Program-made: the position numbers and the translations under genes
The notes under the pieces: model-generated
The model's input: only the letters and a program-made list of their open reading frames with translations
Databases searched by the model: none
What the model was told of the DNA's origin: nothing
Shown here: positions 25,866 to 34,696 of the stretch, piece by piece
Layout of the letters: the number at the start of each line of letters is the position of its first letter
How positions within the stretch are numbered: position 1 is the stretch's first letter
Assembly: GCA_001602435.1 (NCBI GenBank)
Contig: CP012156.1
Span: forward strand, 62,001-126,000
Length of the DNA: 64,000 bases
Direction: 5' to 3'
From: Hyphomonadaceae bacterium UKL13-1
GTDB taxonomy: Bacteria > Pseudomonadota > Alphaproteobacteria > Caulobacterales > Aquidulcibacteraceae

Positions 25866-26989
25866 TCCGCTTGCGCCTGCGTGAATGCCTGTAGCGGCAC
25901 ATAGCGCTCTACCCAGCTTTGCATGTGCTTCAGGCGCGGGTGGGTTAGGACTTGGGCCAAGTGCCCTGCTTCACGCGGCATGAATTGGCGATAGCGCTGT
26001 TTGCCGTCGCGCCCAACCAGACGCGAGAAGATGCCTAGAATGCGCAGCGCGTTAATCGCGCCCTGAATGGCCAACTCTTCACCAAAGGGTGCCCGCTCAG
26101 ACCCGGTCGCGTCCAAATAAGCGCGGATGGTTGCTTCATAAGCCGCAGGGGTGACATCCCGTCGCGCATCATGCAGCAGCATGGCAAAGTCCCACGCGCG
26201 ATAGCCGTGCACGGCGTCTTGGAAGTCGAGCAGGCCAACCCGCGCTATCCCTTCCCGCTCTGGAAGCCAGAGGATGTTTTCAGCATGATAGTCGCGCAAG
26301 GTGAAAGCGCGCGGATGGGTCAGGATTTCGCCGATCAAGGTATCGCGAATGTCAGCCCATTCGGCACGGGCGTCGGCACTAAATCCATCAAGGCCCAGGA
26401 AGCGCGGCGTCCAGTCGACAAATAGGTTTGCATTTTCACGCAGGGCAATCGCGTCAAAATCAAGGATGGGCCAAGGACCCATGGGCGAGGGTAGGCTCTG
26501 TGGAATGGGGGTCTGATGCAGGGCAGCCAGCGCTTCACCAGCCACATGATAAAGCTCGACCTCGTCCGCGCGGCCCTCGGCAATGACCCGCGCATAAAGA
26601 TCGTCGCCCAAATCCTCTACGACGGCAACACCTACGGGCGCATTCACGGCCAAAGTACCGGGCGCGGAGAAGCCGTGGCTGCGCAAGTGATTACCGACGG
26701 CGACAAAAGCCTCCACGCGGGAAGCAGCTAAGCGCGACAGCGCATTCCAGCCTAAGGCTTTGCGGCTCACTTCATCCGCGCCGGGCGGGCAAGGCCCATC
26801 TTCATTGCCCGGCGGGGCTTTCATCAAAATGGCGGTCCGGCCATCATGGCTCAAGCGCTCGTAGGAGCGGGTCGAGGCATCTTGGTCAAATTTTTGCCGA
26901 TCCGCTTGGCCAAAACCTGCCTCATGCAAAGCTGAAGCGATCGCCGCCTCAAATCGGGTGGCTTCAAGCGTGGGAGAGTTAGAAGTCAT
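25862..26989 (-). CDS. amgK: Anomeric N-acetylmuramate/N-acetylglucosamine kinase AmgK
   Basis: 375 residues from the ATG at 26989 (MTSNSPTLEATRFEAAIASA); the longer open frame into the TsaE gene is not needed. Aminoglycoside phosphotransferase fold with the catalytic loop LRDYHAENILWL and metal site GLLDFQDAVHG, the form typical of AmgK. It phosphorylates recycled MurNAc at the anomeric position for MurU. Its start overlaps the end of tsaE by 11 bases and its stop overlaps the murU start by four, so all three are translated as one operon. Confidence 0.9.
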   Translation of the reverse strand: MTSNSPTLEATRFEAAIASALHEAGFGQADRQKFDQDASTRSYERLSHDGRTAILMKAPPGNEDGPCPPGADEVSRKALGWNALSRLAASRVEAFVAVGNHLRSHGFSAPGTLAVNAPVGVAVVEDLGDDLYARVIAEGRADEVELYHVAGEALAALHQTPIPQSLPSPMGPWPILDFDAIALRENANLFVDWTPRFLGLDGFSADARAEWADIRDTLIGEILTHPRAFTLRDYHAENILWLPEREGIARVGLLDFQDAVHGYRAWDFAMLLHDARRDVTPAAYEATIRAYLDATGSERAPFGEELAIQGAINALRILGIFSRLVGRDGKQRYRQFMPREAGHLAQVLTHPRLKHMQSWVERYVPLQAFTQAQAE

Positions 26990-27458
26990 GCAGGCGAGAT
27001 TTCCAGTTCGTCGTCGGCGAGGCCGAGACATGGGCGCGGCGATGATCACCAATAATGATGATGTGGATGTCGAGGTGTCGGGGTGACAGATGTGGCCCCG
27101 CTTTATCTGGCCATTCAACCAAGCTGATGACCTCGTCAAGCTCTTCCCAGCCCAATTCCCAGACATCTTCGGGGTCTTCAAGGCGATAGAGGTCGAAATG
27201 TAGCAGTTCCGGCGCGTCTGGCTGCTCGTCGGGATCCGGCTGATACCGCTGGACCAAAGTAAAAGTCGGGCTTGGAACTTCGGTGTCGCTGTCGAGATAG
27301 GCAGAGATCAGCCCGCGCGCGAGAGAGGTTTTGCCAGCGCCTAAATCGCCCCGCAGTGCCAAGCAATCGCCAGCTTGTACCACTTTGGCCAAGCGCGCGC
27401 CCAAGTCGCGCGTATCGCGATCGGTCGCAAGGTCGAGTGAAAGCAACAAGTCCATCAT
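26979..27458 (-). CDS. tsaE: tRNA threonylcarbamoyladenosine biosynthesis protein TsaE
   Basis: 159 residues from the ATG at 27458; a TTG at 27494 would give 171. P-loop GDLGAGKTSLARGL, then PSPTFTLVQRY and HFDLYRLEDPEDVWELGWEE, all diagnostic for TsaE (YjeE). It is the ATPase that works with TsaB and TsaD to form t6A37 in tRNAs reading ANN codons. In alphaproteobacteria tsaE is regularly linked to amgK and murU, as here. The gene is divergent from the TonB receptor at 27537. Confidence 0.92.
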   Translation of the reverse strand: MMDLLLSLDLATDRDTRDLGARLAKVVQAGDCLALRGDLGAGKTSLARGLISAYLDSDTEVPSPTFTLVQRYQPDPDEQPDAPELLHFDLYRLEDPEDVWELGWEELDEVISLVEWPDKAGPHLSPRHLDIHIIIIGDHRRAHVSASPTTNWKSRLHDF

Positions 27459-27536
27459 CAATTTGTCGTTAGAAGAGGTTGGCGGCGCGGTCAAAACTAC
27501 TCGCTGTTGAAAGCAAGCTAGACTAGGTTTGTTTGC

Positions 27537-29633
27537 ATGTTTTCTTGGCCCAGCCTTCTTCTCCTCGCAAGCCCAGCTACGGCTTTACCGCAAGATACAA
27601 TCGTCAGTGCACGGGCAACCGAGCCCGAAGCGGCCACCGAGGTTATTGTCGTTCGGGCAGAGCGGCTCCCACCCGATCGTTCTATGCGGGCGCAGATTAG
27701 TCTGGATGAGACAATGCTGGGATCCAGCATTGGCCTGCGCTTGGACGAGGCCCTGCGGGTGGCGCCGGGCGCTGGCCTGTTTCGGCGTACGGCCAGCGGG
27801 TCTGCAAATGCAACCATTCAAGGCCTATCCCTTCGCCCGATTGCGCCGAATGGGGCTGGGCGCGCCTTAGTCAGCCTCGATGGCGTGCCGCAGAATGATC
27901 CATTTGGGAGTTGGGTTTTCTGGGTGCGACATGATCCTTTATTCTTGGAACGGCTCGATGTGCGTCGCGGGGCGGCGGGTGCGGGCTTTGGGCCACTGGC
28001 TTTAACGGGTGCGCTGGATCTGGTTGAAGCTCGTGGTGGACCAGCGCGATTGCGGCTATCGGCTGGTGGGCAAGGGGCGATGCAAGTTGCTGCACGGGGG
28101 TCTGTTGCTGCTGGTGGCGGTACGATCACGGCCTTGGCCTCCTATGAGACGAGTGACGGCCTCATCCCAGTTAGCCCGGTACAACGCGGCAAAGTCGATC
28201 TGCCCGCTGATTTCAATGCTTCCACCCTGACCTTGGTCACTGAAATTCCTGCCGATAATGGGCAATGGTCGTTCCGCGTTTCAGGCTTCGAGGAAGAAAA
28301 GGGGGCGGGCACTTCAGGGGGCCGTAGTGCCGCCCGTGGGGCCGATTTAAGCGGCGCCCGCAAGCTACAAGGTGATTGGGGCCAAGCGCGCCTGATCCTG
28401 TTTGCCCAGACCCGCGATTTTGCCAATCAAACCACTTCGGTGTCGGTTGACCGCGCCAGTGTGACCCCGGCGCTCGATCAGTTTGAGACGCCTGCCTCAG
28501 CCCTTGGCGGTTCTGTCATCTATGCCCCCGCCTTGGCCCGTTGGAGCCCCAGATGGACTTTGGATTGGCGTCATAGCGAAGGCGAAACCCGCGAACTCTT
28601 CCGCTTTATCGGCACGGGATTTACCCGCACGCGGGTCGCAGGCGGCCAGCAAGACTTGTTGGGCTTCGGGCTCGATGTGCCGCGTGCCATTCTCTCTAAG
28701 GATGAACAATTTGGCCTAGACGCGACGCTGCGGCTGGACCGTTGGGCACATGATGGCGCAAAACGCCTTGAGACGGATCGTGCGACGGGCGCTGTTACGC
28801 TGTCTGAAACCTCCCGCGATCGGGAGGGCTATGTTGCGACGGGCCGCTTGTCCACTTTTGCGTGGGGCGGAAAGGCGCGCATCAGCCTGTTTCGAACCTT
28901 CCGTCCGCCCAGCTTGAACGAACTTCATCGCCCCTTTCGGGTCGGCAATGACGTGACTGAAGCCAATGCTGATCTGGTGCCCGAAGTGCTCGACGGCGTC
29001 GATGTCGACCTAAAGGCAGATTGGCAAGGTCTTGGTGGCGATTGGGCTGGCAGTCTTACGCTTTATGCCAGCAAGTTGCAGGACCCGATCACCAATGTGA
29101 CGATTGGGGTGGGGCCAGGTGTGCTGCCCCGTGTTGGCTTCCTGCCAGCTGGTGGCACCCTGCGTCAGCGTCTCAATGCCGGGGAAATTCAAGCCAGGGG
29201 TTTAGAGGCTGGCTTGACCTGGATGGCAGATGGAACTGGCCCGCAGCCAGCAGTCGAAATGCGCTTGTCTTTGGTCGATGCTGAAGTGGACGGGGGGCGA
29301 TTGCTGCCTGCCTTAAATGGTCTGCGACCTGCGCAGTCAGCTCCGTGGGCGAGTTATGTTGGGTTGACGCTACCGTTCAGGGCCGGGCCACAGTTGAATG
29401 TCGCCTTGCGCGGCGAAGGTGCGCGCTATGAGGATGACCTCAATACCCGCAAACTGAAAGCCTATCAGGCACTCGATCTGCGGGTGTCATGGCCAGTAAG
29501 GCGCGACACTGAAGTCTTCGCTTCAGCTGAAAACATCACAGGCACCCGCATCATGACGGCGATTTCAGGGGCGGGCATTCTATCGGAAACCTCTAAGCCC
29601 CTTTGGCGCGTGGGCCTTACATTCACGCGATAA
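27537..29633 (+). CDS. TonB-dependent outer-membrane receptor (short form)
   Basis: 698 residues. Signal peptide of about 16 residues (MFSWPSLLLLASPATA), TonB box near EVIVVRAER at 36-44, plug domain to about residue 170 (TIQGLSLRPIAPNGAGRALV, DVRRGAAGAGFG), then a 22-strand barrel ending WRVGLTFTR. It takes up a large or scarce substrate using TonB; ligand unknown. The barrel loop FRPPSLNELHRPFR is typical of BtuB/siderophore-type receptors. It ends overlapping the FAH-family gene by 11 bases and has no enzyme partner on its strand. Confidence 0.9.
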   Translation: MFSWPSLLLLASPATALPQDTIVSARATEPEAATEVIVVRAERLPPDRSMRAQISLDETMLGSSIGLRLDEALRVAPGAGLFRRTASGSANATIQGLSLRPIAPNGAGRALVSLDGVPQNDPFGSWVFWVRHDPLFLERLDVRRGAAGAGFGPLALTGALDLVEARGGPARLRLSAGGQGAMQVAARGSVAAGGGTITALASYETSDGLIPVSPVQRGKVDLPADFNASTLTLVTEIPADNGQWSFRVSGFEEEKGAGTSGGRSAARGADLSGARKLQGDWGQARLILFAQTRDFANQTTSVSVDRASVTPALDQFETPASALGGSVIYAPALARWSPRWTLDWRHSEGETRELFRFIGTGFTRTRVAGGQQDLLGFGLDVPRAILSKDEQFGLDATLRLDRWAHDGAKRLETDRATGAVTLSETSRDREGYVATGRLSTFAWGGKARISLFRTFRPPSLNELHRPFRVGNDVTEANADLVPEVLDGVDVDLKADWQGLGGDWAGSLTLYASKLQDPITNVTIGVGPGVLPRVGFLPAGGTLRQRLNAGEIQARGLEAGLTWMADGTGPQPAVEMRLSLVDAEVDGGRLLPALNGLRPAQSAPWASYVGLTLPFRAGPQLNVALRGEGARYEDDLNTRKLKAYQALDLRVSWPVRRDTEVFASAENITGTRIMTAISGAGILSETSKPLWRVGLTFTR

Positions 29634-30468
29634 TGGTGGCCTTCACCTCATCAACGATCTTGTTCTCAATCTTGCCAAGGCCGTCAATTTCACATCGTAC
29701 CGTGTCGCCTGCGAACAGATAGACCGGCGGGTTGCGGGCGATGCCGACGCCTGCAGGTGTGCCGGTGAAGATGATGTCACCCGGCAAAAGCGTAAAGGCG
29801 GTACTGAGATGGGCGATCATTTGCGGCACTTTAAAGATGAGGTCTGCCACGCAACCATCTTGCATCAGCTGATCGTTAACATAGCAGCGCAAGCGCAGCT
29901 GATCCAAATCTGCGATCTCGTCAGCGGTCACCAAGACTGGGCCAAACGGGGCATGGGTGTTGAAGCCTTTGCCCATAATCATGGTTGGTGTCGCCTTTTG
30001 CCAGTCGCGGACCGAATAGTCGCATCCGACGCAATAGCCTGCGATGACCTCATGGGCGCGCTCAACAGGCACATGGCGCGCCTCTGCCCCGATAACAACG
30101 ACTAGCTCTACCTCAAAGTCGAGCATGTCCGAAACACAGGGCTTCTCGACGTCGCCATAGGGCGCGTTCACCGCTGTGATCTGTTTCATAAACCAAGTCT
30201 GGATGGCAGGCGGCTCTCGACCTGTTTCGGCGGCGTGATCGGCGTAATTGAGGCCAATCCCAAAAATGCGCGGTGGCTGTGGGACTGGGGCCAAAAACTC
30301 AAGTGTATCGAGTTGCACTTCCTCAACAACTGTCCTTCCACTGGCAGGGCCACGCAGTGCAGAGACCACGCCAAGTCCATCACCCGGGGCTGCCAAAATC
30401 TGCGCCACTTTGCCTTCAATTTGCGCGATACGCCGCGCGCCGTTGTGCATAATTGTAGCAAGTTTCAT
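29623..30468 (-). CDS. Fumarylacetoacetate hydrolase (FAH) family protein
   Basis: 281 residues from the ATG at 30468 (MKLATIMHNGARRIAQIEGK) with GAGGA upstream; the longer frame is unsupported. Metal-binding motif DFEVELVVVIGAEARHVP, substrate loop IFGIGLNYADHAAE, and the end GDTVRCEIDGLGKIENKIVD are typical of 2-keto-4-pentenoate hydratase/fumarylpyruvate hydrolase-like enzymes. Acts on a beta-diketo acid or related oxo acid; the pathway is not evident from neighbours. Confidence 0.9.
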   Translation of the reverse strand: MKLATIMHNGARRIAQIEGKVAQILAAPGDGLGVVSALRGPASGRTVVEEVQLDTLEFLAPVPQPPRIFGIGLNYADHAAETGREPPAIQTWFMKQITAVNAPYGDVEKPCVSDMLDFEVELVVVIGAEARHVPVERAHEVIAGYCVGCDYSVRDWQKATPTMIMGKGFNTHAPFGPVLVTADEIADLDQLRLRCYVNDQLMQDGCVADLIFKVPQMIAHLSTAFTLLPGDIIFTGTPAGVGIARNPPVYLFAGDTVRCEIDGLGKIENKIVDEVKATIIA

Positions 30469-30560
30469 GCGCTTAACATCCTCAGAGTTCGGTGAAGCGC
30501 CAAGTTGTGACGATTTGGCAACAGCACGCAATTGTGACTTAGGATTGCAGTATTTCACCC

Positions 30561-30599
30561 TCGACCCTTACGTCAACCGTGCGTATAGCCGACGTAAGG
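30561..30599 (+). promoter_or_regulatory. Putative promoter inside a 9-bp inverted repeat, upstream of the receptor gene
   Basis: CCTTACGTC (30566-30574) and GACGTAAGG (30591-30599) form a perfect inverted repeat with a 16-base spacer. A TCGACC -35-like element (30561-30566) and TATAGC -10-like element (30584-30589), 17 bases apart, are interleaved with it, so a bound regulator would block or modulate transcription of the receptor 97 bases downstream. No known regulator box is recognised. Confidence 0.45.
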
Positions 30600-30695
30600 C
30601 TTGCCTGCTTTGCGTTGCGAAAGCGCTGCGTGGGTTTAGCGGATCAACAGCCCTGAAACATCAGGCTGAAAACAACCATTCTCTGGGAGAGAAAA

Positions 30696-33329
30696 ATGAA
30701 TTTTGAACGATTGGGCCGTCGTGGCCTTTTATTGGCTGCCTGCGCGACCTCTGTTTTTGCTGCACCTGCTTTTGCGCAACAGCAAGCAACGACTGCGCAA
30801 GACGACCAGCCAGTTGAAGAAATTATCGTTACCGCGACTCGCCGTGAAACTGCGCTGCAAAACGTTGCGGTCGCCGTGACCGCGATCGGTGCCCAAGCCA
30901 TTGAGTCGGCCGGCGTGAAAGACATTCGCGACCTGACCCAATTGGCCCCATCGCTGCAAGTGCCGGTTTCTGAAAACTCGGGCGCCGTAACGGCGCGCAT
31001 CCGTGGTATCGGTACGCAGGGCTCGAACCCCGGCCTTGAATCCTCGGTTGGTGTCGTTGTCGACGGCGTATTCCGCGCACGCAACGGCGTTGCATTTGGC
31101 GATCTGGGTGAAATTCGCGCCATCGAAGTCTTGCGCGGCCCACAAGGTACGCTGTTTGGTCGCAACACTTCGGCTGGTTTGATCAATGTCACCACCAAGA
31201 AGCCAAGCTTTGAGTTCGGCACTTCCGGCGACGCAACCTTCGGCAATTATGGCTTGGGCGGTCTTGGCCTCGGCATCACAGGTCCGCTGATCGAAGATAA
31301 GTTGGCTGGTCGTTTGTATGTGACCGCACGTGCTCGTGACGGCTACATGAACGTCAATAACGGCACCGCTCGCACGGATTCAAACGACACCAATTATTAT
31401 GCGATCCGCGGCCAATTGCTCTATACCCCAAGCGAAACTTTCGATGCACGCCTGATCGTGGATCAAGCTTCGCGTGCAGAAGCTTGTTGTGCGGCGGCTG
31501 TTTGGACCAAGGACGTTCGCGTTCCTTCGACCACCGACATCTTGAACAAGATCTCGCCGAACGCGTTGCAAACCAGCCGCAATCTCGACAGCTATCTGGC
31601 GAGCGCCAACCGCACTTACGACCAAGACATTGAAGACGCTGGCGTTAGCCTTGAGATGAATTGGGATGTTGGCTTTGGTAAGCTGACCTCGCTGACTGCA
31701 AAGCGCAATTGGAAGCGTACGGCAGGGGCTGACTCGGACTATAGCGGCGCAGACGTCGTTTACAGCTTGAAGTCTGAAGGTGCTGGCTCGGAGTTTGATA
31801 ACTTCACCCAAGAATTCCGCTATGCAGGTTCGTTGGGCAAGTTGGATTGGTTGGTTGGTACCATCTATTCCAAAGAAACTATCAACTCGACCGTTCGCTT
31901 CCGCACCGGCACCGATTACCAAGCCTATATCGGCGGTCTTTTGGGCCCAGCTTTGGCTTTGGCCAACCCAGCTCTGGCTGTGAACCCCTTGAGCCCAACC
32001 GTCACCAACACCCAATTGGCTGGTGTGGTTTCGACCTGGCAGTCCATCTTGGGCGTAACGCCAGCTAACATCGGTACTTTGGCAGCTGGTGGTGGTCAGT
32101 TTGACGATTACGAGCAAAATGCTGAGTCCGTCGCGTTGTTCACGCACAATATCTACCAGTTCAACGACGACTTCAGCGTGACCTTGGGTCTGCGTTACAC
32201 TTCGGAAGAAAAGAAGTTTAAGGGCAGCTATAAGACGCAAGGCAACACGGCTTGTACCGCGATTGAGAACCGCTTGGGTCTCGATGCGGCACGCAACGCA
32301 GGCTCGTTGGCGGCTGTTGTCGGCGCAATCTGCGCACCTTGGATGCGCTCTGGCCTCGACGGCATGGATCACCGCCAAGAAAAGTCCGAAAAAGAATGGT
32401 CGGGCATCTTCTCGGCAGCTTACCGGTTCGCGCCAAACATCAATACTTATGCCTCCTACTCGCGTGGCTATAAGGCTGGTGGCTTCAACTTGGACCGCGC
32501 TTTCTCTGACCTGCAGAACAATGTGGTTACATCCATCATCTCGCCAGGCGTGGGTAACCGCACCGTGCGTCAGCCAAACACCTCGTTTGCGCCTGAAACC
32601 GTTGATGCTTACGAAGTCGGTTTGAAGACCCAGTGGTTCAACCGCGCTTTGACTGCAAACTTTGCGGCTTACCATCAGACCTTTGAGAACTTCCAGCTGA
32701 ATACCTTCACCGGTATCTCGTTCGTTGTGACCTCGGTTCCTGAAGTGGTGTCGCAAGGTGTAGAGTTTGACTATGTGCTCCGCACCCCAATCGAAGGCCT
32801 GTCCATCACCGGTGGTGCAGCTTACTCCATGACCGAATATACCAAGAATTTGGGTTCGGCATCGCAAGCCAACACCTTCCTTGGTCAAAACCCCAACCTT
32901 TATTGGTTGCCAGGTGGCCAGCTGACCAGCTCGCCAGTTTGGACCTATGGTTCGGCGCTCAATTATGAGCGTTCGGTTCTGTCTGACACAGCTAAGTTCA
33001 AGGCCTATGGTGACTTCCGTACCATCACGGACACCATCACTGGCTCGAACTTGGACCCACGTAAGACCCAGCCAGGCTACACCTTGATCAATGCTCGCTT
33101 GGCATTGAGCACGGCAGATGATCGCTGGACGGTTGAATTGTGGGGCCGGAACTTGACCGATGAGCGTTATGCGCAAATCACCTTTGACTCGCCGCTGCAA
33201 GGCGATGCGCCAGCGCTGACCAACCAGCCAGCTTTGGGTGGCTTCGCACCACGCGTTGTCAACAGCCAGATCAATGCGTTCGTGGGTGAACCACGCACCT
33301 ATGGCATGACCTTGCGTTGGAACTACTAA
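30696..33329 (+). CDS. TonB-dependent outer-membrane receptor (large)
   Basis: 877 residues. Signal peptide (MNFERLGRRGLLLAACATSV, cleavage AFA-Q), TonB box EEIIVTATRRET at about 45, plug with ARIRGIGTQGSNPGLESSVG and VLRGPQGTLFGRNTSAGLIN, and a barrel ending GMTLRWNY. The plug is of the type common in sphingomonad/Caulobacter receptors for sterols, aromatics or sugars. Codon use is strongly biased to common codons, suggesting high expression. GGGAGAG precedes the ATG and a strong terminator follows, so it is a single-gene unit under the inverted-repeat promoter region. Confidence 0.93.
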   Translation: MNFERLGRRGLLLAACATSVFAAPAFAQQQATTAQDDQPVEEIIVTATRRETALQNVAVAVTAIGAQAIESAGVKDIRDLTQLAPSLQVPVSENSGAVTARIRGIGTQGSNPGLESSVGVVVDGVFRARNGVAFGDLGEIRAIEVLRGPQGTLFGRNTSAGLINVTTKKPSFEFGTSGDATFGNYGLGGLGLGITGPLIEDKLAGRLYVTARARDGYMNVNNGTARTDSNDTNYYAIRGQLLYTPSETFDARLIVDQASRAEACCAAAVWTKDVRVPSTTDILNKISPNALQTSRNLDSYLASANRTYDQDIEDAGVSLEMNWDVGFGKLTSLTAKRNWKRTAGADSDYSGADVVYSLKSEGAGSEFDNFTQEFRYAGSLGKLDWLVGTIYSKETINSTVRFRTGTDYQAYIGGLLGPALALANPALAVNPLSPTVTNTQLAGVVSTWQSILGVTPANIGTLAAGGGQFDDYEQNAESVALFTHNIYQFNDDFSVTLGLRYTSEEKKFKGSYKTQGNTACTAIENRLGLDAARNAGSLAAVVGAICAPWMRSGLDGMDHRQEKSEKEWSGIFSAAYRFAPNINTYASYSRGYKAGGFNLDRAFSDLQNNVVTSIISPGVGNRTVRQPNTSFAPETVDAYEVGLKTQWFNRALTANFAAYHQTFENFQLNTFTGISFVVTSVPEVVSQGVEFDYVLRTPIEGLSITGGAAYSMTEYTKNLGSASQANTFLGQNPNLYWLPGGQLTSSPVWTYGSALNYERSVLSDTAKFKAYGDFRTITDTITGSNLDPRKTQPGYTLINARLALSTADDRWTVELWGRNLTDERYAQITFDSPLQGDAPALTNQPALGGFAPRVVNSQINAFVGEPRTYGMTLRWNY

Positions 33330-33357
33330 GCTCTATCGATTTGATCGGACGAGCTGA

Positions 33358-33385
33358 GGGGCGTGGCGTAAGCCGCGCCCCTTTT
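33358..33385 (+). terminator. Intrinsic terminator after the large TonB receptor
   Basis: GGGGCGTGGC (33358-33367) pairs along ten bases with GCCGCGCCCC (33372-33381) around a GTAA loop, followed by TTTT. Confidence 0.9.
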
Positions 33386-33458
33386 GCGTGGGGGAAATCG
33401 TCTCAGGGAAATCGTGTTGAGATGAAACCGATCGACTTATCGCTGCGTATAGGCCCAC

Positions 33459-34109
33459 ATGACCCAACTTAAGCCCTTCTCCGCCCTCGTCACTTTGTCC
33501 CTCTTGGCCCTTGCTGGTTGCGGGACACAATCTCCCGCCCAAGCGGATGTTGTTGCGCCGAAAGTGTCAGCGACCTCTGCGCCGGTCCCCAGCAATCTGG
33601 CTACCGCGATTTTTGCCGGTGGCTGCTTCTGGTGCATGGAAAAGCCGTTTGACGAGATCCCGGGCGTGGTTGCAACCACATCTGGCTATACCGGCGGCAC
33701 ATTGGCCAATCCTACTTATGAGCAAGTGGGGCGGGGTGGCACAGGCCATTTTGAAGCGGTGAAAGTCACTTATGATGCCACCAAGGTGAGTTATCAAAAG
33801 CTTCTCGATACCTATTGGCTGCAAGTCGATCCGTTCGATGCGTTTGGCCAATTCTGTGACAAAGGCGAAACCTACCTACCCGCTATCTTCTACGCCAATG
33901 ACGCTGAGAAGAAGGCGGCAGAAGCGGCGCGAGAAGTTCTCTATGCGCGCTTTAAAAAGCCAATTGTTGTGCAAATCCTGCCCGCCAAAGCATTCTACGA
34001 TGCCGAAGGCTATCATCAGGATTATTATCAGAAAAACCCGCTTCGCTATGCCTATTACCGCAATGGCTGTGGACGAGATGCCCGTTTGCGCGCCGTTTGG
34101 GGCCAATAA
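33459..34109 (+). CDS. msrA: Peptide-methionine (S)-S-oxide reductase MsrA, lipoprotein form
   Basis: 216 residues. Lipoprotein signal ending LALAGC (lipidated cysteine 21), linker, then the MsrA domain from about residue 45: AIFAGGCFWCMEKPFDEIPG with the catalytic cysteine in GGCFWC, TSGYTGG, and YHQDYYQKNP near the end; a further cysteine (RNGCGRD) may resolve. It repairs methionine sulfoxide in envelope proteins. Cytoplasmic MsrA is more usual; the signal sequence places this one in the periplasm. No msrB is nearby. Confidence 0.92.
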   Translation: MTQLKPFSALVTLSLLALAGCGTQSPAQADVVAPKVSATSAPVPSNLATAIFAGGCFWCMEKPFDEIPGVVATTSGYTGGTLANPTYEQVGRGGTGHFEAVKVTYDATKVSYQKLLDTYWLQVDPFDAFGQFCDKGETYLPAIFYANDAEKKAAEAAREVLYARFKKPIVVQILPAKAFYDAEGYHQDYYQKNPLRYAYYRNGCGRDARLRAVWGQ

Positions 34110-34188
34110 AGATTTAAAAAGCGGCAATCTGTCACAAATACTGCCAACCCCATTTACAAATCGGACCACCGCGGGCTAACGTAAGGGC

Positions 34189-34319
34189 AAGTCGGGTCTT
34201 TGGCTCGGCTTTGGTGTCCGGAATGGTTCATTGTGCTTTTCGTAAGCGCTGAATTGGACCGGCGCTCCCTGAGCATCGCCTTGCGGTGGAGCCATTGGCT
34301 CCACCGCTTTTTTCTTTTT
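34189..34319 (+). ncRNA. Candidate small RNA with its own promoter and terminator
   Basis: A promoter-like TTTACA (34153-34158), 18-base spacer and TAACGT (34177-34182) would start a transcript near 34189. It contains an imperfect hairpin at 34216-34259 (GTCC/GGAC, TTCA/TGAA, GTGCTT/AAGCGC around TTCGT) and ends at a perfect terminator hairpin. No open frame with a ribosome binding site fits. The boundaries are inferred; it could instead be a long msrA 3' tail. Confidence 0.4.
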
Positions 34320-34368
34320 AGGGCTTGGTGGAGCCATTGGCTCCACCGCTTTTTTCTTTTTAGGGCTT
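34285..34368 (+). repeat. Exact tandem duplication of a 42-bp intrinsic terminator
   Basis: Two identical 42-base units (34285-34326 and 34327-34368). Each has a nine-pair stem GGTGGAGCC/GGCTCCACC with an ATT loop, then GC, six T, C, five T. Both copies are perfect terminators for rightward transcription and are identical at every base, so the duplication is recent or maintained. Confidence 0.92.
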
Positions 34369-34578
34369 CAAACTCTTTTCTTGGACATATCTTGAGGCCT
34401 GAAATGCTGACAGGTCGAACGAGTGCTCCGTTTAAATTATCACGACGTAGACTCAGGCCGTCTAAAGTCGGTATGGCTGGTGCGCCGCTGCCTAAAGTCT
34501 AAACAAAGTGTAACATTGTTGCCACTGTGCGAACAGCTTGGCACATTTATCCCCATTGTTCCCGCCCCTGAGCCGCCG
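34369..34578. other. Intergenic stretch between the tandem terminator and the Pho box
   Basis: Together with flanking elements this belongs to a 587-base gap between msrA and the next receptor gene. I see no gene or convincing structure in these 210 bases; they presumably form the upstream part of the receptor promoter region. Confidence 0.5.
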
Positions 34579-34596
34579 CTGTCATAGAAGTGTCAC
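34579..34596 (+). promoter_or_regulatory. Pho box (PhoB binding site)
   Basis: CTGTCAT (34579-34585), four bases AGAA, and GTGTCAC (34590-34596) match the 7-4-7 direct-repeat Pho box consensus at all but one or two positions. It lies 100 bases before the start of a TonB receptor gene that is followed by phoD, so phosphate-starvation control by PhoB is the natural reading. Confidence 0.75.
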
Positions 34597-34696
34597 ATAA
34601 ACGTCGCAGAGGCGTATCTCAAGCGGGCTAGGTGGCCCACTCTACGCGCAGCCTCCCACTTCGATGCGCAAAAATGACTTTCACAAGGGGTTTCCT

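Noticed and set aside
31380..33200. Open frame of 606 codons on the reverse strand inside the large TonB receptor
   Set aside because: It is a shadow of the receptor's strongly biased codons; the protein has no recognisable domains, no ribosome binding site, and the receptor on the forward strand is certain.
34200..34502. Open frame across the tandem terminators, with a repeated WSHWLHRFFLFRA peptide
   Set aside because: The protein repeat is only the translation of the 42-bp terminator duplication; no ribosome binding site and poor composition.
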